From the NCBI RefSeq assembly GCF_907163085.1, contig NZ_CAJQTX010000002.1, forward strand, positions 248,001-312,000: a DNA stretch of 64,000 nucleotides, given 5' to 3'. Source of the DNA: Candidatus Accumulibacter sp. ACC003. Its GTDB lineage: Bacteria; Pseudomonadota; Gammaproteobacteria; Burkholderiales; Rhodocyclaceae. Below are positions 47,686 through 59,824 of this stretch, piece after piece. Both the position numbers and the translations under genes were made by a program. The stretch's first letter is position 1, and each line of letters starts with the position of its first letter. Under the pieces are notes generated by a model. That model saw only the letters and a program-made list of their open reading frames with translations. It did not search any database and was not told where the DNA came from.

Positions 47686-48473
47686 ACCGCGGCAGCGACG
47701 TGCCGCCCCGCAAGCTGTTCATCACCGGCGCCTCGTCGGGAATCGGCCAGGCACTCGCCGAACATTACGCCGCCCAGGGTGCCCAGCTCGGGCTCGCCGC
47801 ACGTCGCGCCGAGCCCTTGCAGCGCCTGGCCGAGCGCTGGCCAGGACAGGTTTGCTGCTACCCGCTCGACGTCACCGACGCGGCCGCCTTGCGCGCTGCT
47901 GGCGACGACTTCATCGACCGTCTCGGCACCCCGGATATCGTCGTCGCCAATGCCGGCGTCTCGGTCGGCACGCTGAGCGAGCACGCCAAGGATCTCGACG
48001 CCATCCGGCAGGTCATGGACACCAATTTTTTTGGCATGGTGGCAAGCTTCTCGCCGTTCATCGGCGCCATGCGTCGCGCTGGCAAGGGCCGCCTGGTCGG
48101 CGTCGCTTCGGTCGCCGGCATCCGCGGCCTGCCGGGTTCGGAAGCGTATAGCGCGTCGAAAGCTGCGGTCATCAGCTATCTCGAAAGTCTGCGCGTCGAA
48201 CTGCGCGGCTCGGGCGTCAAAGTGGTCACTCTCTGTCCCGGCTACATCCGGACGCCGATGACCGAGCGCAATCCCTTCCCGATGCCCTTCCTGATGCCTG
48301 CCGACGTCGCCGCAGCGCGTTTCGCGCAAGCCATCGAGCGCGGCAGCAGCTATGTCGTCGTCCCCTGGCAAATGGCGCTCGTTGCCAAATTGCTGCGACT
48401 GCTGCCAAACGCCGTCTACGATCGCCTGCTGGAGAAGGTGCCACGCAAACCGCGGCGTGGCTCGGCCACTTGA
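47682..48473 (+). CDS. Short-chain dehydrogenase/reductase
   Basis: 263 residues from a GTG at 47682 that overlaps the dsbA stop (GTGA); a GTG at 47700 is possible. The classical SDR motifs are present: FITGASSGIGQALAEHY, the NAG motif (VANAGV), Ser in GVASVAGIRG, and YSASKAAVISYLESL with the catalytic Tyr and Lys. GYIRTPMTERNPFPMPFLM follows. The C-terminal hydrophobic section is like that of KduD/FabG-related membrane-associated SDRs. Substrate is unknown. Confidence 0.9.
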   Translation: MNRGSDVPPRKLFITGASSGIGQALAEHYAAQGAQLGLAARRAEPLQRLAERWPGQVCCYPLDVTDAAALRAAGDDFIDRLGTPDIVVANAGVSVGTLSEHAKDLDAIRQVMDTNFFGMVASFSPFIGAMRRAGKGRLVGVASVAGIRGLPGSEAYSASKAAVISYLESLRVELRGSGVKVVTLCPGYIRTPMTERNPFPMPFLMPADVAAARFAQAIERGSSYVVVPWQMALVAKLLRLLPNAVYDRLLEKVPRKPRRGSAT

Positions 48474-48480
48474 TCGTCGG

Positions 48481-48603
48481 CGCGGCGGCACTTTCGATCG
48501 CCTCGGGGTCGCGCCCGACCATCAGCACCTGACACCCGGCGGCGGCCAGGTCGCGAGCTACCGCCAGGCCAAGAGCACGCGCGGCACCGGTCACACGGCA
48601 AGT
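48481..48603 (-). pseudogene. N-terminal remnant of another SDR gene
   Basis: Read on the minus strand, about 41 codons give VTGAARALGLAVARDLAAAG then CQVLMVGRDPEAIESAA, the nucleotide-binding beta-alpha-beta unit of a short-chain dehydrogenase. The frame then runs into the shadow of the intact SDR gene with no further similarity. No start or rest of gene remains. Confidence 0.7.
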
Positions 48604-48668
48604 TTCTGCGCTAGCATTTGTCTCTCCCCTCGCCCCCTCTCCCTTTTCCTGACTGCAAAGCGCCAAAC

Positions 48669-49490
48669 ATGCAATGGGCCGACGCAATCGGCAAGCCACA
48701 CGGCCGCTACCCGGGCCAGCCACGGATCGTCTCGCTGGTACCCAGCCTCACCGAGCTGCTGGTAGCCCTGGGGCTGGCCGACGCGCTGGTCGGCCGCACC
48801 GGCTTCTGCATCCATCCGCGGCAGGTCGTCCGGCGGCTGCCCAAGCTCGGCGGCACCAAGGGTTTCGACGTCGATAAGCTGCGCGCGCTGCGACCGACGC
48901 ACGTGCTGGTCAACATCGATGAAAACCGCCGTGAAGAAATCGAGCCGCTGCGCGACTTCGTGCCGCATCTGATCGTCACCCATCCGCTGGCCGCCGACGA
49001 TAACCTCGGGCTCTACCGCCTGCTCGGCGGCGTCTTTGGCCGCGACGCGCAGGCCGCCGCGCTGGCCGCCGACTTCACGCGCGAAGCGCTGGCGCTGGGT
49101 GCGCTGAGCGAGCGCCTGCCGCGCCAGCAGGTGCTCTACCTGATCTGGCAGAAGCCCTGGCTCAGCGTCGCCCGCGACACCTATATCTCGCGCATGCTGG
49201 CGGCCGCTGGCTGGGACACGCTGCCGGCAGCAAGCACGCTGCGCTACCCCGAAGTCGATCTGCCGAGCGTCGCCGCGCAGGCAGAAATCGTCTTCTTGTC
49301 GAGCGAGCCCTACCCCTTTCGCGAGCCGCAGCGGCGGCAGCTGGCGGAGCAGCTGGCTGGCCAGGCGCCGGGTGCGCGCGTCGCGCTGATCGATGGCGAG
49401 ATGGTCTCCTGGTACGGCAGCCGGGCGATCGCCGGCCTGGCGTACTTGCGCCAGCTGCGCGCGCGCCTGGCCAATTCGGCCGAAAATTGA
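48669..49490 (+). CDS. Periplasmic-binding-fold metal/cobalamin receptor-like protein
   Basis: 273 residues from the ATG at 48669 (MQWADAIGKPHGRYPG). The class III binding-protein fold is suggested by RIVSLVPSLTELLVALGLADALVGRT, the first lobe (LRPTHVLVNIDENR), a long backbone helix and the second lobe (VLYLIWQKPWLSVARDTY). It resembles BtuF-like cobalamin-binding proteins. No signal peptide is visible, so either export uses another start or the protein acts in the cytosol. No ABC permease genes are adjacent; the ubiU gene follows after a regulated gap. Confidence 0.8.
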   Translation: MQWADAIGKPHGRYPGQPRIVSLVPSLTELLVALGLADALVGRTGFCIHPRQVVRRLPKLGGTKGFDVDKLRALRPTHVLVNIDENRREEIEPLRDFVPHLIVTHPLAADDNLGLYRLLGGVFGRDAQAAALAADFTREALALGALSERLPRQQVLYLIWQKPWLSVARDTYISRMLAAAGWDTLPAASTLRYPEVDLPSVAAQAEIVFLSSEPYPFREPQRRQLAEQLAGQAPGARVALIDGEMVSWYGSRAIAGLAYLRQLRARLANSAEN

Positions 49491-49527
49491 CCGGTATCAA
49501 GTGCCGGCTGGCAGCGCTGTCTATACT
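49487..49527 (+). promoter_or_regulatory. FNR/ANR-type class II promoter for ubiU-ubiV-ubiT
   Basis: TTGACCGGTATCAA at 49487-49500 matches the FNR box TTGAT-N4-ATCAA in nine of ten bases, centred at 49493.5. A -10 TATACT lies at 49522-49527, predicting a start near 49535, which puts the box at about -41.5, the classic activating position. The box straddles the stop codon of the upstream gene. Confidence 0.8.
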
Positions 49528-49554
49528 GGCGACCTCCACTTGACGAGGTTCCGC

Positions 49555-51966
<2,412 letters not shown>

Positions 51967-51967
<1 letters not shown>

Positions 51968-52014
51968 CGGTCATGACGCGTGGAAACACCCCAAATCAGG
52001 AAAGTCATGACCGT
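51967..52014. repeat. Inverted-repeat element, copy 1
   Basis: Perfect 11-bp arms ACGGTCATGAC (51967-51977) and GTCATGACCGT (52004-52014) around a 26-bp loop. The right arm is embedded in GAAAGTCATGACCGTTTCC, shared with copy 2 at 52951-52998. It directly follows the ubiT stop and may also act as an RNA hairpin. Confidence 0.8.
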
Positions 52015-52030
52015 TTCCGCCTTCCCCTGG

Positions 52031-52056
52031 CCCTTCTCGCGCAGGGGGAGAAGGGA
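52031..52056. repeat. Hairpin after ubiT
   Basis: CCCTTCTC (52031-52038) pairs with GAGAAGGG (52049-52056) over a 10-base loop, then AGTTT. It could weakly terminate the ubi operon or belong to the repeat element beside it. Confidence 0.45.
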
Positions 52057-52098
52057 GTTTCGTGAGTCGCGTACGCGACTTTCACAGTAACCCGGCAA

Positions 52099-52464
52099 TC
52101 AGCTGTCGCGAGAGCCGCCGACGACTTCCGCGGGCGGGTCCTCGCCATCGGGATTGATCACCCCGAACGACGCTGGGATGCGAGTGTAGAAGATGCGCAT
52201 CTTTTCCTGGGCCAGCAGGTCGAGCAGGCGTATCGCTTCGTCGTCATTGACCACGAACTCGACCTCGATGCCGCTGCTGCCGGCGAGCTCGAAGAAGCGG
52301 TCTTCGTGCACCGCGTGCCGCCGGCCGAAACCGCCAATCGCGCGGAAAGCCGAGCCGCCACGGATACCCATCCGGTTACCTTGCTCGAGTAACCATTCCC
52401 AGAGCAGGCGGCCGTGATGCTTCTGGATTTCGTTCACGTAGAACCTCAGAAACGAACCTTCCAT
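52099..52464 (-). CDS. DUF190 protein, CrcB-associated
   Basis: 121 residues. It begins MEGSFLRFYVNEIQKHHGRL and contains GIRGGSAFRAIGGFGR, characteristic of the DUF190 family, a ferredoxin-like fold that is often encoded with the fluoride channel CrcB and resembles PII-like signalling proteins. The C-terminal tail (GEDPPAEVVGG) is unstructured. It follows crcB by 87 bp on the same strand. A regulatory or accessory role in fluoride or ion export is inferred from its neighbour only. Confidence 0.88.
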   Translation of the reverse strand: MEGSFLRFYVNEIQKHHGRLLWEWLLEQGNRMGIRGGSAFRAIGGFGRRHAVHEDRFFELAGSSGIEVEFVVNDDEAIRLLDLLAQEKMRIFYTRIPASFGVINPDGEDPPAEVVGGSRDS

Positions 52465-52551
52465 GCTTCCCTCTCTTTTTCCTGACTTCCTTGCCGCCGC
52501 ACTGCCGCAGCAAACGCTGCCGGTGATGAATAGCGGTGCGCGATCATCGCG

Positions 52552-52938
52552 TCACAGCGCCGCCCGCGCCCAGACGACCGTCGCGATGCCGGCGAAGGTC
52601 ATCAACACCGAGCCACTGACATGCACGGCGACGATGCCCAGGGCCCAGGAAAGTCGTCCTTCCTGCAACAAGGCCGCGAGTTCGGCCGAGAACGTCGAGA
52701 AGGTCGTCAGGCCGCCACAGAAACCGGTGATGATCAGTAGCCGCCATTCGGGCGAGATCGCCGAATACGACGCGAAAAACGCCACCGCGACGCCAATCAC
52801 GTAGCCGCCAAGCAGATTGGCGACCAGCGTCCCGGGCGGAATCGTCGGAAAGATACTGTTGAGCCGGATCCCCAGCTGCCAGCGCAACAATGCGCCCAGT
52901 GCAGCTCCGATCGAAATGGCGACGACTGATTTCCACAT
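52552..52938 (-). CDS. crcB: Fluoride ion channel/exporter CrcB
   Basis: 128 residues with four membrane helices. Conserved segments are [10 protein letters not shown] near the start, [29 protein letters not shown] and the last helix. CrcB/Fluc forms dual-topology dimers that export fluoride. No fluoride riboswitch is recognisable in the leader; instead an inverted-repeat element sits 13 bp upstream of the start. With the DUF190 gene it forms a two-gene unit. Confidence 0.95.
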   Translation of the reverse strand: MWKSVVAISIGAALGALLRWQLGIRLNSIFPTIPPGTLVANLLGGYVIGVAVAFFASYSAISPEWRLLIITGFCGGLTTFSTFSAELAALLQEGRLSWALGIVAVHVSGSVLMTFAGIATVVWARAAL

Positions 52939-52950
52939 ACACCTGCCCTA

Positions 52951-52998
52951 CCGGTCATGACGATTCGAGACATCCCCGGGCATGAAAGTCATGACCGT
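52951..52998. repeat. Inverted-repeat element, copy 2
   Basis: Arms CGGTCATGAC (52952-52961) and GTCATGACCG (52988-52997), 26-bp loop as in copy 1, with the same GAAAGTCATGACCGTTTCC at the right end and a similar loop. Both copies have the same orientation and bracket DUF190-crcB. Confidence 0.8.
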
Positions 52999-53248
52999 TT
53001 CCTGCACCTGCCGCTTGCGTGCGCCCTGAACTCCCGGTCGCAGCGCCGATCCTTCTCCGGCACGGGCGGCAAGGGTGAGCCGTGCGCCGCCGATACGCTG
53101 GAGCAAGGCCGGCACGCTGAACGACAAGCAACACCTGGCGCCCCGGGCGGCCAATATAGCACCGGAACTTGCCTCCTGAACAGGCGAGCAGCGAGCCGCC
53201 CGGCATTCGGCGTGCCCGGCGAGAGCGGCCAGCAACGATCGACCAGCA

Positions 53249-53277
53249 TTGAAACTTTCTCCTTATTTGGCTAGTCT
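53249..53277 (+). promoter_or_regulatory. Sigma-70 promoter for the YccA-like gene
   Basis: TTGAAA (53249-53254), 17-bp spacer, TAGTCT (53272-53277), about 40 bp before the start codon, in an AT-richer patch. The CAGGAGG ribosome site follows. Confidence 0.7.
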
Positions 53278-53317
53278 TAGCGCCGTATTCGCAATTCCAT
53301 CAACAGGAGGAAACACC

Positions 53318-54010
53318 ATGCAACCCCAGTTTCAGATGACAGGCCAGGCCAGCCGTGAAGTATCGCTGCAGCAGAACAAGGTCCTGCGCAATACCTTCAT
53401 GTTGCTCGCATTGACCATGGTGCCCACCATACTCGGCGCGCTGGCCGGCGTTCAGATGCAGTTTTCGTTCATGGCCGGCAGCCCGATGATGTCCTTCGTG
53501 CTCTTCCTCGGCATCGCCTTCGGCTTCATGTGGGGTATTGAGCGCACCAAGAACAGCGGCATGGGAGTCGTGCTGCTGCTCGGCTTCACCTTCTTCATGG
53601 GCCTGATGCTGTCGCGTATCCTGCAGGTGGCGCTTGGCTTCAGCAACGGCGCTTCGCTGATCGCCATGGCGGCAGGTGGCACCGGCGTCATTTTCTTCTC
53701 GCTGGCGACCGTGGCGACGGTGACCAAGAAGGACTTCAGCTTCCTCGGCAAGTTTCTGTTCGTCGGCATGATCGTCGTTCTGTTGGCGGCCGTGGCCAAT
53801 ATCTTCTTCCAGATCCCGGCCTTGTCGGTGACCATCTCGGCGGTCGCGGTGATGGTCTTCTCGGCGTACATCCTGTACGACATCAGCCGCATCGTGAACG
53901 GCGGCGAGGACAACTACATCTCGGCAACGCTGGCTGTCTATCTCGACATTTACAACGTCTTCGTCAGCCTGCTCAACCTGCTGATGATCTTCAGCGGCGA
54001 ACGCGACTGA
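53318..54010 (+). CDS. Bax inhibitor-1/YccA family membrane protein
   Basis: 230 residues from the ATG at 53318, preceded by CAGGAGG. Seven membrane helices follow a polar N-terminus (about 45 residues). The family segments FGFMWGIERTKNSG and late YILYDISRIVNGGEDNYISA are present, including the acidic pair thought to control pH-dependent calcium leak in bacterial homologues. In E. coli YccA modulates FtsH proteolysis of SecY. A terminator directly follows, so it is a single-gene unit. Confidence 0.93.
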   Translation: MQPQFQMTGQASREVSLQQNKVLRNTFMLLALTMVPTILGALAGVQMQFSFMAGSPMMSFVLFLGIAFGFMWGIERTKNSGMGVVLLLGFTFFMGLMLSRILQVALGFSNGASLIAMAAGGTGVIFFSLATVATVTKKDFSFLGKFLFVGMIVVLLAAVANIFFQIPALSVTISAVAVMVFSAYILYDISRIVNGGEDNYISATLAVYLDIYNVFVSLLNLLMIFSGERD

Positions 54011-54030
54011 TCGCTCAGCGACCTTGTACA

Positions 54031-54053
54031 GGGCGGCTGCGGCCGCCCTTTTT
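54031..54053 (+). terminator. Rho-independent terminator after the YccA-like gene
   Basis: 7-bp perfect stem GGGCGGC / GCCGCCC with a TGCG loop, then TTTTTC. It begins 21 bp after the stop codon. Confidence 0.9.
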
Positions 54054-54080
54054 CTTGCCAGCGCCTCGGGCCGCCGCGGC

Positions 54081-54452
54081 TCAGCGCAGCAGCAAACCGA
54101 CGGCGACCTTGCGCCCTTCAGCCATCAGAACGTTGTAGGTGCGGCACGCGGCTGGCAAGTCCATCACTTCCAGCCCCTTCTGCGCACGCACCAGTGGTCG
54201 CAGCAAGTCGGGACGCGGAAAGCGCAGCAGATTACCGGTGCCGAGCAGAACGATTTCGGCATCGAGCGAAGCCAGCAGTTCGAAGTCGTCTACCGCCAGA
54301 GTTGCGAAGCTGGCCAGCGTCCAGTCGGTAATCAGGCGCTCGGGGAGAACCGCCAGATTACAGTTGTGACGGATCCCGTTCACGCTGACATAGCCATCAC
54401 CGTAGGCGGTAAAGGTGTTCAGGCCGTCGGCTTTTTCGAGTTGCAGTTTCAT
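54081..54452 (-). CDS. Mth938-like domain protein
   Basis: 123 residues from the ATG at 54452 (MKLQLEKADGLNTFTAYGDG); a start at 54470 would add six residues. The MTH938 fold (DUF498) is suggested by YGDGYVSVNGIRHNCNLAVLP, then AEIVLLGTGNLLRFPRPDLL and the late TYNVLMAEGRKVAVGLLL. Human and bacterial relatives have no clear enzymatic role; a link to complex I assembly (NDUFAF3) is known for the eukaryotic branch. It is convergent with the YccA gene, which it faces across a terminator. Confidence 0.88.
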   Translation of the reverse strand: MKLQLEKADGLNTFTAYGDGYVSVNGIRHNCNLAVLPERLITDWTLASFATLAVDDFELLASLDAEIVLLGTGNLLRFPRPDLLRPLVRAQKGLEVMDLPAACRTYNVLMAEGRKVAVGLLLR

Positions 54453-54598
54453 GAAAATTGCGGTGCACAAAACCTTAAAGTACGATTATAGCTTTTTTGT
54501 CGATCGCCTCCAGGGATCGGGCAGCGTCCAGTCGCTACCTTGCCCCGACTTCCGACCGATGAGTCGTCAACAGCGCAGCCCTTAGCCGAGCCTGGACC

Positions 54599-55816
54599 AT
54601 GAGAGAGTTTCCCCGCATTCAACGTTTGCCACCCTACGTCTTCAGCGTCACGGCGCAGCTGAAGATGGCCGCCCGCCGGCGCGGTGAAGACATCATCGAC
54701 ATGAGCATGGGCAACCCGGACGGGCCGACGCCGCAGCACATCACCGACAAGCTGGTCGAAGCGGCGCTGCGCGAGAACACGCACGGCTATTCGGTCTCGC
54801 AAGGTATTCCACGCCTGCGCAAGGCGATTTGCGACTGGTACCAGCGGCGCTACGACGTCAGCCTCGACCCGGAAAGCGAAGCGGTGGTGACCATCGGCTC
54901 GAAGGAAGGCATCGCGCATCTGATGCTGGCCACCGTCGACCGCGGCGATACCGTGCTGGTGCCCAACCCGTCGTACCCGATTCACATCTATGGGGCGATC
55001 ATCGCCGGCGCCGACATTCGCTCGGTGCCGATGACGCCGGATGTCGATTTTTTCGAAGAACTGCAACGCGCAGTCATCGAGACGACGCCGAAACCGAAGA
55101 TGATGATCCTTGGTTTCCCGAGCAATCCGACCGCCCGCTGCGTAGACCTCGAATTTTTCGAGCGCGTCGTCGCGCTGGCCAGAGAGCACGACATCCTGGT
55201 GGTCCATGACCTGGCCTACGCCGACATCGTCTTTGACGGCTATCAGGCACCGTCGATCCTGCAGGTCGCCGGCGCGCGCGAGGTGGCGGTCGAGTTCTTC
55301 ACGATGTCCAAGAGCTATAACATGGCCGGCTGGCGGGTTGGCTACATGGTCGGCAACGAGGAGTTGTGCCGGGCGCTGGTGCGCATCAAGAGCTATCACG
55401 ATTACGGCACCTTCACGCCGATCCAGGTGGCGTCGGTGATCGCCCTCGAAGGTCCGCAGCAGTGCGTCGAAGACGTGCGCCAGACCTATCAGAAGCGCCG
55501 CAACGTGCTCGCCAAGGGGCTGCACGAAGCGGGCTGGATGGTCGAAGTGCCGAAGGCGTCGATGTACATCTGGGCCAGGATCCCCGAGTTCTACAGGCAC
55601 CTGGGGTCGATGGAGTTCGCCAAGAAACTCTTGATCGAAGCCAAGGTCGCCGCCTCGCCCGGCGTCGGTTTCGGCGAGTTCGGCGACGATCACGTGCGCT
55701 TCGCGCTGATCGAAAACGAGGAACGCACGCGGCAGGCGGTGCGCGGCATCCGCGACATGTTCAGAAAAGACGGCCTACTGCCTACCGGCAGCGGCCGCGA
55801 AAGAGCCACCCCATGA
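54599..55816 (+). CDS. alaC: Alanine transaminase, AlaC-type
   Basis: 405 residues, fold type I aminotransferase. [20 protein letters not shown] is the typical AlaC start. [11 protein letters not shown], the PLP-stacking region [27 protein letters not shown], and the PLP lysine in [16 protein letters not shown] are present. It transfers amino groups between alanine/glutamate and pyruvate/2-oxoglutarate. It overlaps a second aminotransferase gene by ATGA; hom follows. The grouping suggests aspartate-family or alanine nitrogen flow. Confidence 0.92.
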   Translation: MREFPRIQRLPPYVFSVTAQLKMAARRRGEDIIDMSMGNPDGPTPQHITDKLVEAALRENTHGYSVSQGIPRLRKAICDWYQRRYDVSLDPESEAVVTIGSKEGIAHLMLATVDRGDTVLVPNPSYPIHIYGAIIAGADIRSVPMTPDVDFFEELQRAVIETTPKPKMMILGFPSNPTARCVDLEFFERVVALAREHDILVVHDLAYADIVFDGYQAPSILQVAGAREVAVEFFTMSKSYNMAGWRVGYMVGNEELCRALVRIKSYHDYGTFTPIQVASVIALEGPQQCVEDVRQTYQKRRNVLAKGLHEAGWMVEVPKASMYIWARIPEFYRHLGSMEFAKKLLIEAKVAASPGVGFGEFGDDHVRFALIENEERTRQAVRGIRDMFRKDGLLPTGSGRERATP

Positions 55817-57090
55817 AAACGATTCGCAAGTCGAACAAGCTCGACAACGTCTGCTATGACATCCGCGGCCCGGTCCTCGAACAGGCCAGGAAGATGGAGG
55901 ACGAAGGCCACCACATCATCAAGCTGAACATCGGCAACCTCGCCGCTTTCGGCTTCGATTCGCCGGAGGAAATCCAGCTCGACATGATCCGTAACCTGCC
56001 CAGCGCGGCCGGCTACTCTGATGCCAAGGGTATTTTCTCGGCACGCAAGGCGGTCATGCACTACACCCAGCAGAAGCACATCAAGGGCGTCACGCTGGAA
56101 GACATCTACATCGGCAACGGCGTCTCCGAGCTGATCGTGATGGCCATGAACGCCTTGCTCAACGCCGGCGACGAAGTCCTCGTGCCGACGCCGGACTACC
56201 CGCTATGGACCGCCGCGGTCAGCCTGTCCAGCGGCACGCCGCGCCACTATCTGTGCAACGAAGCGAACGACTGGTTGCCCGACCTCAAGGATCTGCGTGC
56301 CAAGATCACGCCGCGGACGCGCGCGCTGGTGGTGATCAATCCCAACAACCCGACCGGTGCGCTCTATCCGGAACACGTGCTGCTCGAAATCGTCGACATC
56401 GCCCGCCAGCACGGCCTGATCATCTACGCCGACGAGGTGTACGACAAAGTGCTCTACGACGGCGCCACGCATACGGCGATCGCCTCGCTATCGACCGACG
56501 TGCCGACCGTCAGCTTCAACGGCCTGTCGAAGAACTACCGCTCCTGCGGCTATCGCGCCGGCTGGATGGTCGTTTCCGGCGACCTGCGGGCAGCGCGCGA
56601 CTACATCGAAGGCCTCGACATGCTGGCCTCGATGCGCCTGTGTTCGAACGTCCCTGGACAGCACGCCATCCAGACCGCGCTCGGCGGCTATCAGAGTATC
56701 GACGATCTGGTCGCGCCGACTGGCCGCATGTGCCGCCAGCGCGATCTCGCGCACGAGCTGATCACCGCCATACCCGGCGTCAGCTGCGTCAAGCCGAAAG
56801 CAGCGCTGTACATGTTCCCCCGCCTCGACCCAAAGCTCTATCCGATCAGGGACGACCAGAAATTCATCGCCGAACTGCTGCAGGAAGAACGCGTGCTGCT
56901 GGTCCAGGGCAGCGGCTTCAACTGGCCGCATGCCGATCACTTCCGCCTGGTCTTCCTGCCGCACGAAGACGATCTGCGCGACGCCATCGCGCGTATCGCG
57001 CGTTTCCTGGAAGCCTATCGCCAGCGCGCGGCCGGTGCCGGCGCCGGCCACGACTCAGCGCAGCCAGCAGACCGGCTGCTCGTCTCTTGA
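55813..57090 (+). CDS. alaA: Alanine aminotransferase, AlaA-type
   Basis: 425 residues from the ATG at 55813, overlapping the alaC stop. [20 protein letters not shown] is the AlaA-type start; [43 protein letters not shown], and the PLP lysine in [17 protein letters not shown] are present. About 20 extra C-terminal residues ([10 protein letters not shown]) are low complexity. Two different alanine-type aminotransferases in one operon with homoserine dehydrogenase is a compact amino acid unit. Confidence 0.92.
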   Translation: MKTIRKSNKLDNVCYDIRGPVLEQARKMEDEGHHIIKLNIGNLAAFGFDSPEEIQLDMIRNLPSAAGYSDAKGIFSARKAVMHYTQQKHIKGVTLEDIYIGNGVSELIVMAMNALLNAGDEVLVPTPDYPLWTAAVSLSSGTPRHYLCNEANDWLPDLKDLRAKITPRTRALVVINPNNPTGALYPEHVLLEIVDIARQHGLIIYADEVYDKVLYDGATHTAIASLSTDVPTVSFNGLSKNYRSCGYRAGWMVVSGDLRAARDYIEGLDMLASMRLCSNVPGQHAIQTALGGYQSIDDLVAPTGRMCRQRDLAHELITAIPGVSCVKPKAALYMFPRLDPKLYPIRDDQKFIAELLQEERVLLVQGSGFNWPHADHFRLVFLPHEDDLRDAIARIARFLEAYRQRAAGAGAGHDSAQPADRLLVS

Positions 57091-57124
57091 TCCTCAATCC
57101 TCAACCTCTACTTCTGGCCGCTCT

Positions 57125-58435
57125 ATGAAACCTATCAACGTTGGACTTCTTGGCATCGGCACCGTCGGTGGCGGTACGTACTCGGTACTCAAGCGCAATG
57201 CCGAAGAAATCGCGCGCCGTGCCGGCCGTCCCATTCGGGTCAGCGTCGTTGCCGACCGCAACCTTGAACGGACGCGACAGCTGACCGACGGCGGCTGCCG
57301 GGTCAGCGACGACGCCTTCGCCGTGGTCGCTGACCCGGAAGTCGACATCGTCGTCGAATTGATCGGCGGTGAGGACGTCGCCAAGCAGCTGGTGCTGCAG
57401 GCGATCGCCAACGGCAAGCACGTCGTCACGGCCAACAAGGCCTTGCTCGCCAAACACGGCAACGAAATCTTTGCCGCCGCCCAGGCAAAAGGCGTGATGG
57501 TTGCTTTCGAGGCGGCCGTCGCCGGCGGTATCCCGATCATCAAGGCGCTACGCGAAGGCTTGACCGCCAACCGCATCGAATGGATCGCCGGCATCATCAA
57601 CGGCACGACCAACTTCATCCTCTCGGAAATGCGCGACAAGGGCCTGCCTTTCGAAGCCGTCCTCAAGGATGCCCAGCGTTTGGGCTACGCCGAGGCCGAC
57701 CCGACTTTCGACGTCGAGGGAGTGGACGCCGCGCACAAGCTGAGCATCATGTCGGCGATCGCCTTCGGCAACTCGATGAGCTTCGAGCACGCGCACATCG
57801 AAGGAATCAGCACGCTCGACGCCGCCGACATCCGCTACGCCGAGCAACTCGGCTACCGGATCAAGCTGCTGGGGATCACCAAGAGAACCGCCGAAGGTGT
57901 CGAACTGCGCGTCCATCCGACGCTGATCCCGAGCAAACGACTGATCGCCAACGTCGAGGGTGCGATGAACGCCGTCCTGGTCAAGGGCGACGCCGTCGGC
58001 GCGACGCTTTACTACGGCAAGGGCGCCGGCGCCGAACCGACCGCCTCGGCGGTGATCGCCGATCTGGTCGACGTGACGCGCATGCACACCGCCGACCCCG
58101 AACACCGCGTTCCGCACCTCGCCTTCCAGCCCGATGCGATGGTCGACCTGGCGATTCTGCCGATGTCCGACGTCGTCACCAGCTACTACCTGCGCTTGCG
58201 CGTCGAAGACCGGACCGGCGTCCTGGCCGACGTCACGCGCATTCTCGCCGACCACGACATCTCGATCGACGCGATGATCCAGCGCGAGCCCGGCGATGAC
58301 GAGCAGCAGACCGACATCATCATGCTCACCCACCAGACGCGCGAGAGAAACGTCGACGCGGCAATCGTCAGCATCGAAGCACTGACCGCGGTCCAGGGCA
58401 AGATCATCCGGCTGCGTCTGGAGCAGCTGCTGTAA
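57125..58435 (+). CDS. hom: Homoserine dehydrogenase
   Basis: 436 residues from the ATG at 57125 (MKPINVGLLGIGTVGGGTY), with the NAD(P) glycine loop at residues 9-16. The conserved catalytic section includes VTANKALLAKHG, FEAAVAGGIPII, INGTTNFIL and GYAEADPTFDVEGVDAAHKL. A C-terminal ACT domain (LRVEDRTGVLADVTRILADH) suggests threonine feedback. It reduces aspartate semialdehyde to homoserine, the substrate of ThrB encoded at 27.8 kb. Its end overlaps the convergent YihY gene by 32 bp. Confidence 0.97.
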   Translation: MKPINVGLLGIGTVGGGTYSVLKRNAEEIARRAGRPIRVSVVADRNLERTRQLTDGGCRVSDDAFAVVADPEVDIVVELIGGEDVAKQLVLQAIANGKHVVTANKALLAKHGNEIFAAAQAKGVMVAFEAAVAGGIPIIKALREGLTANRIEWIAGIINGTTNFILSEMRDKGLPFEAVLKDAQRLGYAEADPTFDVEGVDAAHKLSIMSAIAFGNSMSFEHAHIEGISTLDAADIRYAEQLGYRIKLLGITKRTAEGVELRVHPTLIPSKRLIANVEGAMNAVLVKGDAVGATLYYGKGAGAEPTASAVIADLVDVTRMHTADPEHRVPHLAFQPDAMVDLAILPMSDVVTSYYLRLRVEDRTGVLADVTRILADHDISIDAMIQREPGDDEQQTDIIMLTHQTRERNVDAAIVSIEALTAVQGKIIRLRLEQLL

Positions 58436-59824
58436 GGCTTTCGCCGTCGTCGGCGGCGCCCGCTGGCGGCACCGGCTCAACGGGCGACACGTCTGCCGCC
58501 GGGCGCGCCGCCAGTTCGCGCAGGCTGATGCGGCCGACCGACTCGGCCAAGGCCTGCTGCAGGCGTTCGACGACGTCGTCGACAGCCGCCGACGGCGGCA
58601 GCCAGGCGGGTGAAAAGAAGCGTTCCTCGCCGGCCTTGCGAACGGCCTCCAGGATCTGCATCACGGAGATCTGCGTCGGGTCGCGCCCGGGCAGGTAAAG
58701 CGGCGGGTCGTCGCTGCTCTGGAGCAGCAGTTTCTGCTTTTCCAACGGCTCGAAGACGGTCTGCAGAACGTGACTCGGCATGCGCAGCCGGCGAACGAAT
58801 TCGCTCAGCGAGGGCGTGCGCTCGCCAGCGACGAAGCGGTCTGCAACCAGCGCCATGGTCGCCAGCGCCAGCCGTTCGCGCATGCGGTTGCTCAGTCGCC
58901 GGTCGCCGGCGCCGAGGTAGAGGTATTCCGGATGCTGGGCGTAGAAGGCGACACTGGCGCCGAAGAGCAGGATCAGCCAGCTCAGGTATAGCCAGATCAT
59001 GAAAAGAATCAGGATCGCCAGGCTCGAATAGATCGCCGCGTACTGGTTCGACGTCGCCACGAAGGTCGCAAATCCCCAACCGGCGGTTTGCCAGGCGACG
59101 CCGCCCGCGGTGCCGCCGACCAGCGCCGGCAGCAGACGCACGCGCGCATTGGGGATGAACATGTAAACAAAGGTGAAGGCGGCAATCACCAGCAGATAAG
59201 GCGTCAATCGGCTGATCGTATGCACCAGCTGGCCGAGCATCTCGATCGCCAGCAGGCCGCGCACGGCCTCGATATTCATCACCGTGGCGGTGATTCCCAG
59301 CGCCGCGAAAACCAGTATCGGACCGACCATGAGGACGCTCAGGTAGCGGCTGAAACGATCGGCAAGCGGCCGGTGACGTTGAATGTGCCAGATGTAGTTC
59401 AGCGACTCCTCGATTTTCTGCATCAAGGAAATCGCCGTGTAGAGCAGCAGTGCCAGGCCGAGCGCACCAAGCACGCCGACGTTCATGTTCTGGATGAAAG
59501 CGACGATGTTCGACGCAATTTCCTCACCTTCCTTGCCGAGCGGCTCCAGGAACTTCAGCAGCATCGGCTGAATCTGGTTATGCACGCCGAATGCCTTGAG
59601 AACCGAAAAGCTCAGCGCCAGCAGCGGCACGATCGACAACAGCGTCGTATAGACCAGACTCATGGCGCGCAGCGTCAGCTGCCCATCCAGCACGTCGCGG
59701 ACCAGTAGCGAGAGCGTGCGCACGACCCGCAGGCCGCGCGTCTGCCATAAGGACAAGCTCGCGCCGTGTCCGCCCCAGACGATATTTTCCAGGCGACCGA
59801 GCAAATCGCCATCGCTAAGCGGCT

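Larger units (their letters stand above)
52939..53317. other. Intergenic region crcB / YccA gene
   Basis: 379 bp, divergent. It holds the second inverted-repeat element (52951-52998) and the YccA promoter (53249-53277). The central part, 53000-53240, is GC-rich and shows no gene I can support. Confidence 0.5.

Noticed and set aside
52939-53100. Fluoride riboswitch before crcB
   Set aside because: The leader on the minus strand lacks the conserved riboswitch core; an inverted-repeat element occupies the position instead.
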